Below the pieces are notes generated by a model that was not told where the DNA came from, ran no database searches, and saw nothing but the letters and a program-made list of their open reading frames with translations. 28,977 nt of DNA from contig JBPCRW010000135.1 in assembly GCA_050996405.1 (NCBI GenBank), forward strand, positions 1 through 28,977, given 5' to 3'. This document shows, piece by piece, positions 23,228 through 28,977 of the stretch. Every line of letters starts with the position of its first letter. Positions within the stretch are counted from its first letter, which is position 1. Source of the stretch: JBPCRW01 sp050996405 (GTDB lineage Bacteria; Acidobacteriota; Blastocatellia; Pyrinomonadales; Pyrinomonadaceae). Made by a program: the position numbers and the translations under genes.

Positions 23228-24499
23228 TTATTCAAAAGTCAGACTCATCGTGTCAAAATCAAGCGTCATTTTATTAAACTGCTTAATCAAATCCTGACCG
23301 AGATTGCCGTAAAAGTTTTTCGCCTGGTCATTGAAAACCTCTGCAATCAAATTGATTTTCGGAAAATGTGCCGTCTTTCCGCCGATTTCAAGCGAGACAT
23401 CTTTTAGCACATACGAGTTTACCTGTTGCGAGCCGCCCGCGCCGCCCACGCCTGTTTTCTGCAATTGATAATCTTTTATAATTTGCTCTTTCTGCGACTG
23501 GAAAAATGGCGGATAAAAGTTGGAAGTCTGCGCTCCGGTATCGAAAATAAAAATCATCTTTTCATTGTTATATGTTCCCTGAACGAGCGGCGACAAACCA
23601 TCAAGGCAAAGATTCTGAACCAGTTTTTTCTTCTGCGTCTGTGCCGGAATCGTCATCGCGTCCTGTCTGGTCAGCGTAATCTGACGCATCGCTTCGATTA
23701 CTGGAAATCCGATGATGGCATTAATCTGGAAATTTATCCGTGGAAAAAACAGCACCGAATCTTCAAACACCAGAAAGACCGCATTATGAATCGTCATATT
23801 GCCGATTTTAAGCGTTGGCAAGACGGCGAGTTTTGATTTGACGCGCTCTTTAGTCATCGAACCGACATCAAAATCCGCTTCGATAATTTTCAATCCCAGT
23901 TTGTTGGCGATTGAAACGGTCATCGTCGAAAGATTTGCACCAGTGTCGAAAACAAAATCCATCCTCTGACCATTTGCTTCGACAGGCAGATTTAGCAATT
24001 TCGCTTTGTCACGAATTCCCTGAATTTGCGTGTCGCCGTCAAATGAAACGGTTTGCGGCGGAACATTTCTGATAGCACTATACAGCTTGTAATCGTTGTC
24101 GTGATCTTTGATCTCGTCCGGCTCAAGCACTTCTTTGAAATTGCTTGATAAAATTTTCAGCGCGTCGGCAGCTTTGGCATATTGATAAGTCTTGATGTAA
24201 TCATCCGATAAAATTCCATACGCATCGGCAATTGTTTTCGCATCTGCCCTCCTTTTCGCCGTCTTTAAAAACTCCTGCAAAAGCGCAATCGAATCGAGCG
24301 GATGATTGAATTTATTGGCAACCACCCCGCGATAGAAAATGATGTTTGGCGATGTATCGTCAGTTATCTTTTTCGTTTCGTCACGCAGTTCAAAAAACTG
24401 ATGACTACGATACAACGTTTCAAGATTCGCCTGCGCCGACGCATTCAACGAAAAACAAAGAAGAACAATCAGCGCAGAAAAAAACAAAATACTTTTCAT
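23228..24499 (-). CDS. Secreted retropepsin-like aspartic protease with two DTGA lobes
   Basis: The 423-aa exported protein (signal peptide about 1-22, ending ASAQ) has a helical N-terminal region (about 24-140) and two aspartic-protease-like lobes. Lobe one (about 160-280) carries FVFDTGANLS (Asp185) and NAIIGFPVI (260-268). Lobe two (about 300-420) carries FIFDTGAQTS (Asp320) and YGNLGQDLI (397-405). Each lobe thus has the catalytic D-T-G and a second hydrophobic-hydrophobic-Gly motif. The two could pair inside one chain as in pepsin, while most bacterial retropepsin-like proteins have one DTG per chain or act as dimers. The substrate is probably extracytoplasmic protein. It lies 27 bases after the M28 peptidase gene in the same operon. 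Confidence 0.85.
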   Translation of the reverse strand: MKSILFFSALIVLLCFSLNASAQANLETLYRSHQFFELRDETKKITDDTSPNIIFYRGVVANKFNHPLDSIALLQEFLKTAKRRADAKTIADAYGILSDDYIKTYQYAKAADALKILSSNFKEVLEPDEIKDHDNDYKLYSAIRNVPPQTVSFDGDTQIQGIRDKAKLLNLPVEANGQRMDFVFDTGANLSTMTVSIANKLGLKIIEADFDVGSMTKERVKSKLAVLPTLKIGNMTIHNAVFLVFEDSVLFFPRINFQINAIIGFPVIEAMRQITLTRQDAMTIPAQTQKKKLVQNLCLDGLSPLVQGTYNNEKMIFIFDTGAQTSNFYPPFFQSQKEQIIKDYQLQKTGVGGAGGSQQVNSYVLKDVSLEIGGKTAHFPKINLIAEVFNDQAKNFYGNLGQDLIKQFNKMTLDFDTMSLTFE

Positions 24500-24526
24500 A
24501 AAATCATCATCCTGTTTTGACGAATG

Positions 24527-26767
24527 TTATTTGACTAATCCAGCCGCTTTATCAATCTGCGCGGCGAAATTTTCGATTGTCTTTGAAACGATTTCGATGC
24601 TCTCGGCGGCTTCCTGCCAGTTGCGCTGTTCGATTGCCTCGCGCACGGCGGGCAGCGTTTTCACGCCGTAGCCGGTGTAAAAACCGGGCGCGTAAATCTG
24701 ATGTTTGAACCAATCGCGGCGCGGCAGTCCTTTCGCGTTCAACAGAGTCCTTTCGGCGTTCATCAAAACCGCGTTTAATTGATTCTGCGCGGCTGGCAAA
24801 AGCTGTCTGCCTTTCATTGCGAGTTGATAATTTTTCGCGCTTTCCTGCAATTTTGCCAAAGCGTTTTGCAAAGGCGCGAAGTTTAGATATGGAACATTCG
24901 CTTTCGGCTGCGGCACGACGAAGACCAGCGTCGGGTCTTGCGCGGCTTTTAAACTACCGTCGGAAATCATCTGATTCATTCGCGTCGTATCTTCGCGCAT
25001 CTGGTCGGCGAGCGTCATTACTTCCTTAACATAATTTCCAATTGTGTCCGCGAAATCCGTAAATTCAAACGGCAAAACGTCCGCGTCAGCCATTCGCAAA
25101 ACCATTCGCCCCGCCGTTTTTGAAAGCGCGATGCCGTAATCGAAAGTCGGGTCGCCGAAGCGCGTGTAATGGTCGAACGAATCATAAACCGAATGATAAG
25201 AGCCGCCGCCGTCTTCGCCGCCGTAACCCAAATCTATCGCGGCAATGCCGAGATGCTGTATAAACGGCGTGTAATCCGAACCAGAGCCGAGCGCGGAAAT
25301 TCGCAAATCCGCGCGAGACTGCGCGTCTTTTCTGGTTTCAGGCGAACCGTTGACAATCTGACGGTCTTTCATTCGTTCCCAAACCGAAAGTTTTGTTTCG
25401 GGGTCGGGAATATCTTTCGCCACGCCGTTAACAAATTTTTCGAGCGTGTGCGAGCCGCCGACTCCTAAGAATCCGCGTCCGTTTGAATCGGAATTAATAT
25501 AGACGACAGCCTTTTTCTGCAATTCGTCGGCGTGCGTTTCCGCCCATTCGGTCGAACCGAGCAGTCCGGGTTCTTCGCCGTCCCACGCGCAATAAACGAT
25601 TGTTCGTTTCGGTTTCCAGCCCTGTTTGACGAGTTCGCCCATCGCGCGGGCTTCTTCCATCATCGCTACTTGCCCGCTCAACGGGTCTTCCGCGCCGTTC
25701 ACCCAAGCGTCGTGATGATTGCCGCGAATAATCCATTGGTCTGGAAACTGCGAGCCGCGCAGTTTGGCAATCACGTCATAAATAGTTTTCGTATCCCAGT
25801 TGAATTCGAGCTTGAAATGAATTTTTGTAGAATTAACGCCGCCGAGATGATAAGTTATCGGTAGCGCGCCGCGCCAGTTTTGCGGAGCAACCGCACCGCT
25901 CAATGAACGCAGAAGCGGCAGAGCGTCGGCGTAGGAAATCGGCATCACGGGAATTTTCGTCAAAGTCGGCGCGTCTTTCAAAGCCAGACGTTTCGCGCCT
26001 TTGACCGAACCGATGCCGGGCGTTAGAGGGTCGCCGGGAAAAACCGGCATATCTGCAACCGAGCCGCGCTGCACGCCGTTTTCGCTGCGATACGCGCCCT
26101 TCGGATAAACGTCGCCCTGAAAATATCCGTCGTCGCGCGGGTCGGAATAAATCAGACAACCGATTGCGCCGTGTTCCGCCGCAACTTTCGGTTTTATTCC
26201 GCGCCAAGAGCCTCCGTAACGCGCAATCACGATTTTGCCTTTCACGTCAATGCCGCGTTTGGCGAGTTCTTCGTAGTCAGCCGGAATGCCGTAATTGACA
26301 TAAACCAAATCGCCCGTGACATCCCCATCTGCCGAATAAGCGTTATAGGTTGGAAGCTGTTCCGCTTTTTGATTTGAAGTCGCGTCTTCGGGCAAAGACG
26401 GTTCTTCGAGTCGCGCCGTAAATTTTTCGGGCGAAAGCATTTCTAAAACGCGCGTTTTCGGCGTGGGAAACAAAACGTCGAACGTTTCAATGTTTGTATC
26501 AAAACCAAAAGCGCGAAACTGCGCGGCGATAAATTCGGCGTTGTCTTTGTCATACGGCGAGCCAACATGATGCGGGCGCGCCGAGAGCCGCTTCATCCAT
26601 TCGCGCAAATCTTCGCGCTTTAAGAGCGAATCGAATTTCGTTTCGAGCGATTTTTCATCCGCCGAAGAATTATTACTAAATCCCATCAAAGTTTTTTCTG
26701 CAGTTTGCGCGAAAAGCGTTGATGAAAACAGACTGAAAAGCAAAATGCCGGATAAGAAATGACGCAT
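24527..26767 (-). CDS. Secreted M28-family metallopeptidase, glutamate carboxypeptidase II-like
   Basis: The 746-aa exported protein (signal peptide about 1-20) has the three-part architecture of GCPII/transferrin-receptor relatives: a PA domain (about 145-290), an M28 dizinc peptidase domain (about 325-555) and a C-terminal helical dimerisation domain (about 610-746). Expected zinc ligands are visible: His351 in GNHHDAW, Asp361 in AEDPLSG, Glu398/Glu399 in WDGEEPGLLGS, Asp427 in NSDSNG and His525 in SYHSVYDS. Such enzymes remove acidic or other terminal residues from small peptides. Specificity is not readable here. It likely processes peptides for uptake and shares an operon with another secreted protease. 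Confidence 0.93.
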   Translation of the reverse strand: MRHFLSGILLFSLFSSTLFAQTAEKTLMGFSNNSSADEKSLETKFDSLLKREDLREWMKRLSARPHHVGSPYDKDNAEFIAAQFRAFGFDTNIETFDVLFPTPKTRVLEMLSPEKFTARLEEPSLPEDATSNQKAEQLPTYNAYSADGDVTGDLVYVNYGIPADYEELAKRGIDVKGKIVIARYGGSWRGIKPKVAAEHGAIGCLIYSDPRDDGYFQGDVYPKGAYRSENGVQRGSVADMPVFPGDPLTPGIGSVKGAKRLALKDAPTLTKIPVMPISYADALPLLRSLSGAVAPQNWRGALPITYHLGGVNSTKIHFKLEFNWDTKTIYDVIAKLRGSQFPDQWIIRGNHHDAWVNGAEDPLSGQVAMMEEARAMGELVKQGWKPKRTIVYCAWDGEEPGLLGSTEWAETHADELQKKAVVYINSDSNGRGFLGVGGSHTLEKFVNGVAKDIPDPETKLSVWERMKDRQIVNGSPETRKDAQSRADLRISALGSGSDYTPFIQHLGIAAIDLGYGGEDGGGSYHSVYDSFDHYTRFGDPTFDYGIALSKTAGRMVLRMADADVLPFEFTDFADTIGNYVKEVMTLADQMREDTTRMNQMISDGSLKAAQDPTLVFVVPQPKANVPYLNFAPLQNALAKLQESAKNYQLAMKGRQLLPAAQNQLNAVLMNAERTLLNAKGLPRRDWFKHQIYAPGFYTGYGVKTLPAVREAIEQRNWQEAAESIEIVSKTIENFAAQIDKAAGLVK

Positions 26768-26801
26768 AGTTTTTCCTCGAAATATTGTTTTAGAAAGTTT
26801 T

Positions 26802-27146
26802 TTAAGAAATACCTAAATCTCCGGCTTCCGCGTCGGGAATGTCAATTTTCATTCGCAAAAGCGCGGTTGAAAAAGTTTTCCCTTGCGCGTCGGTCATCAA
26901 AGATAAAGTTCCGCCGCCGCCCAGAGATTCGTGCAGCAGGAAATTTAACGCTTTTAAATTCGGAAGCTCGAATCGTTCAACATCGCCTTTGACCATTTCG
27001 CCGAAATGTTTTTTAACTTTTTCTTCCGTCACTTCGCGGACGAGCAGCGGATAAAATTCGTCTTTGAGCGCGATTACGCCGACGTTTGCCGTGTCGCCTT
27101 TGTCGCCCGAACGCGCATGCGCTAGTTTTGTTAATTCTATTTCCAT
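26802..27146 (-). CDS. AtuA-like ferredoxin-fold domain protein (standalone small subunit)
   Basis: The 114-aa protein begins LTKLAHARSGDKGDTANVGV, the hallmark of the C-terminal domain of AtuA/DUF1446 proteins. It also has FELPNLKALNFLLHESLGGGG, read as FELPNLKALNF then LLHESLGGGG, typical of the same domain. In many bacteria this domain is fused to a larger AtuA-type part involved in acyclic terpene or branched acyl-CoA breakdown. Here it stands alone, and the large part is not in the window. It is the first intact gene of the operon ending in the enoyl-CoA hydratase, which supports a role in acyl-CoA catabolism. The upstream hicA remnant overlaps its start by 10 bases. Confidence 0.8.
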   Translation of the reverse strand: MEIELTKLAHARSGDKGDTANVGVIALKDEFYPLLVREVTEEKVKKHFGEMVKGDVERFELPNLKALNFLLHESLGGGGTLSLMTDAQGKTFSTALLRMKIDIPDAEAGDLGIS

Positions 27147-27292
27147 AAGTTGTTAATAAATTCGTCTAAATCAATATCGGCTTGTTTCAAGATACTTTTT
27201 ATCATCCCGATTGCTAACTGATGATGCAATGGAACAACACAGCCAATAACACCATTGGGAGTTTGTTTTTTCAAAATTATATGGCTGCCTTG
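27137..27292 (-). pseudogene. hicA-type toxin remnant
   Basis: The minus strand reads QGSHIILKK, then VPLHHQLAIGMIKSILKQAD and DLDEFINNLW before a stop. This matches the C-terminal two-thirds of HicA mRNA interferases (GSH with catalytic His, PLH, SILKQA...EEF). A TAA immediately precedes the GSH segment, and another stop lies six codons further upstream. No start codon or N-terminal part (GF...R) is recognisable. No hicB partner is adjacent. The end overlaps the AtuA-like start. It is a decayed toxin gene. Confidence 0.75.
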
Positions 27293-27585
27293 TTATCTAA
27301 TTTTCAATTATAACCGATTATCCGGTATTAGCGGAAATTGATAACGAAAACTTATAAACCGTTTTTTTTTTTACATTTACGAGAAATAGACTTGACAAGC
27401 CGGAATAATTAAAGTAACAATCTGACATCTCGAATTGAAAACTAAGGAAATACTTTCGATGTTCTGGTTTTGCTTCCAACCTTTCACGCTTCCAGACTTC
27501 ATTTTCACGAATGAGGAAATCAAGTGTGTCTGCGGAACGACAGCCGGTTCGTTCAATTCGAGAAAACAATTCGTTAAAAATAAAT

Positions 27586-27623
27586 AAAGCCTTGAGGTTG
27601 CTCTAACAACTTCAAGGCTTTTT
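27586..27623. terminator. Strong hairpin with T-run, terminator-like
   Basis: AAAGCCTTGAGGTTG pairs with CAACTTCAAGGCTTT (one G-T wobble) across a 6-base loop, followed by further T residues. No intact gene ends just before it on the plus strand, so it may be left over from a lost gene. Confidence 0.75.
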
Positions 27624-27632
27624 GTTTGAAAT

Positions 27633-27703
27633 GCTTCTGCTGTGTTTGGACAACAGATGCGAACCCAACACATTCGCATTATAACGCAAAACACGGCAGA
27701 GGC
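27633..27703. other. Nested two-stem structure, candidate structured RNA or palindromic element
   Basis: The outer stem 27633-27647 pairs with 27689-27703 (15 pairs, two wobble). Inside it ATGCGAA (27657-27663) pairs with TTCGCAT (27673-27679) across a 9-base loop. It follows the terminator-like hairpin and precedes the RHS gene by about 95 bases. Confidence 0.45.
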
Positions 27704-27797
27704 TCAACCTGAAACTTGAGAGTTGAACAGAACTGTGCGCGCTTTAAGTTAGTCTCTGTGTTCGTATTCAATTCTCTTTAGTTCATTAAGGAGAATT

Positions 27798-28977
27798 ATG
27801 ACTAAGAGCATTCTTGCTATGATAGCTGCATATTCGATTTTTATCCTCTCGATTGGACAAGTCACGCAGGCGATTACTCCAACAAGTTCAGGGATAAAAA
27901 TCGCGGTGAAAGATAAAAGTTGCTCGACTTGTTCCGCACTTGGCTCTTTGCCGGCGAATCCGCTTGATAGATTGGCGACGCTCGGTCGTCAGTCGCAAAA
28001 TAATTTGCTTTTGCCGGTTAGACGTTCATCGGTTAAAGGTTTTCCAATTGACTTTGTTAGTTCTTCGACCGGCGAACTCGCGTTTGCCGTGACCGATTTA
28101 GCTTTTCCAGACAATCCGCTTTTGCTTTTTCAAAGAACTTATCTCAGCAGCCAGAATGAAGATTTCGGGCTTGGGCGCGGCTGGTCATTTGCCTTTAATG
28201 ACAGCATCGCTTTAAACGCCGACAATGCTGTTTTAAAGACCGGAACGGGCGATAATTTCGTTTATCGTCGTGACGGGGCGCAGCACTTTATTTTGCAAAC
28301 TTCCGATTCGACGGACGTTAAAGAATTTAACGTGGAAAACGGCAATGTTATTTCGGCAAAAAACGGCGATGTCACCAAAATTTACCAGCGCAGCGGCAAC
28401 GAGTATTATTTAAGCCAAATTACCGCGCCCGCCGGATTGGAAGTTACCATTAACCGAAGCCCGAACAGTCAAATACGCAGCATTTCAAGCATATCGGGAG
28501 AAATCAATTTTGTTTGGTCAAATGGCGGCAATAACGCGAAACTTCTGGCGGTTGCTGACAATACGGGCAGGCGAGTTTCTTTCGGACAATCAAACGATTT
28601 ATTGCAAAGCGCAACGTCGGCAACCGGCGGCGAGTGGCATTATGAATATGCTGACGGAAAAATAAGCCGCGTGATTGACCCTGCAAATAGAATCGCGCTC
28701 GGCGCAAAATATGACGCGAACGGGCGCACGACCGAATTTGGCGATGCGGCTAACGTCAATCGTTTGACTTATGAACCCAACGCAAGCAGCATTTCGACGC
28801 GCACAACCGTCACCGATTCGCTCAATTACACCCGCATCTTTCAACACAACGAACGCGGCAATTTAACCGAAGTTGACGACGCGGGCGGCATTCTCGCAAA
28901 AATCGGATACGATGAAGCCAATCGTCCAATTCAAGTGACGGATGCGAACGGCGCGGCACAAACTTTCAGTTATGACG
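27798..28977 (+). CDS. RHS-repeat/DUF6531-type surface protein, N-terminal part (runs off the window)
   Basis: A strong AAGGAG ribosome binding site precedes the ATG. The frame stays open to the window end (393 codons). A signal peptide (about 1-25) is followed by a CSTC pair and a spacer. Next comes the DUF6531-like module FQRTYLSSQNEDFGLGRGW, then several YD/RHS-type repeats: WHYEYADGKISRVIDPANR, YDANGRTTEFGDAANVNRLTY, and GYDEANRPIQVTDANG. RHS proteins form a beta-rich shell that often encloses a C-terminal toxin. Any toxin and its immunity gene would lie past the end of the window. Confidence 0.88.
   Translation, partial: MTKSILAMIAAYSIFILSIGQVTQAITPTSSGIKIAVKDKSCSTCSALGSLPANPLDRLATLGRQSQNNLLLPVRRSSVKGFPIDFVSSSTGELAFAVTDLAFPDNPLLLFQRTYLSSQNEDFGLGRGWSFAFNDSIALNADNAVLKTGTGDNFVYRRDGAQHFILQTSDSTDVKEFNVENGNVISAKNGDVTKIYQRSGNEYYLSQITAPAGLEVTINRSPNSQIRSISSISGEINFVWSNGGNNAKLLAVADNTGRRVSFGQSNDLLQSATSATGGEWHYEYADGKISRVIDPANRIALGAKYDANGRTTEFGDAANVNRLTYEPNASSISTRTTVTDSLNYTRIFQHNERGNLTEVDDAGGILAKIGYDEANRPIQVTDANGAAQTFSYD

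Larger units (their letters stand above)
27293..27797. other. Non-coding region with hairpins upstream of the RHS gene
   Basis: Besides the hairpins at 27586-27623 and 27633-27703, I see no supported gene. Minus-strand frames of 83 and 105 codons here have no motif, no ribosome binding site, and cross the hairpins. The last 20 bases hold the RHS ribosome binding site. Confidence 0.5.

Noticed and set aside
27318..27694. Minus-strand frames of 83 and 105 codons
   Set aside because: They overlap each other in different frames, cross two strong hairpins, and contain no recognisable motif or ribosome binding site.

Overview
The window looks like chromosomal DNA of a Gram-negative bacterium, most plausibly an acidobacterium (Blastocatellia/Pyrinomonadaceae-like). 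This is inference from gene content: LpxC, many secreted amidohydrolases and peptidases, a CusF-SCO fusion with a C-x5-C copper site, an acyl-CoA carboxylase/crotonase group, a standalone AtuA-like subunit, an RHS protein and a sigma-54-type promoter. No rRNA, tRNA, CRISPR, integrase or complete insertion sequence was seen.

Layout. 1-93 is the 3' end of etfA with a terminator. 198-3686 (minus) holds a copper-binding SCO lipoprotein and a lytic transglycosylase. folD (3729-4682, plus) converges on a minus-strand cluster running 201-aa membrane protein, mutS2, UPF0175 antitoxin-like protein, 259-aa secreted protein. A DCC thiol oxidoreductase (8975-9370) is followed by a decayed DUF427 gene. 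9515-13988 is a three-gene amidohydrolase operon in which only the middle gene keeps the metal-binding residues. lpxC lies alone on the minus strand. 15282-20662 (plus) carries two unassigned or loosely assigned genes (one ATP-grasp-like), a VapBC-type pair whose toxin is frameshifted, two small coupled ORFs, an acyl-CoA carboxylase carboxyltransferase subunit and a crotonase with a probable frameshift. A lipoprotein methyltransferase and a secreted Arg/Gly/Pro-rich protein behind a sigma-54-like promoter follow, up to a shared terminator at 22403-22433. 22422-27146 (minus) reads as an operon: AtuA-like subunit, M28 peptidase, two-lobed retropepsin-like protease, enoyl-CoA hydratase. A hicA remnant precedes it. 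The window ends in the first 393 codons of an RHS-type surface protein.

How genes may work together: etfA (1-93), the carboxyltransferase (18401-20020), the two crotonases and the AtuA-like subunit (26802-27146) are consistent with branched-chain or terpenoid acyl-CoA catabolism. The amidohydrolases, M28 peptidase, transglycosylase and aspartic protease form a secreted hydrolytic repertoire.

The most unusual signal is a set of tandem repeats with a strict 7-base period but different unit sequences, at no fewer than nine places. They occur between genes (1096-1187, 9374-9408, 15176-15209, 15241-15275, 20021-20069) and inside genes (1833-1860 and 3200-3234 in the transglycosylase, 6287-6328 in mutS2). 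At 12598-12709 sixteen consecutive heptads encode the entire signal peptide of an amidohydrolase. A second theme is gene decay: DUF427, hicA, the PIN toxin and a crotonase all show truncation, nonsense codons or single-A frameshifts.
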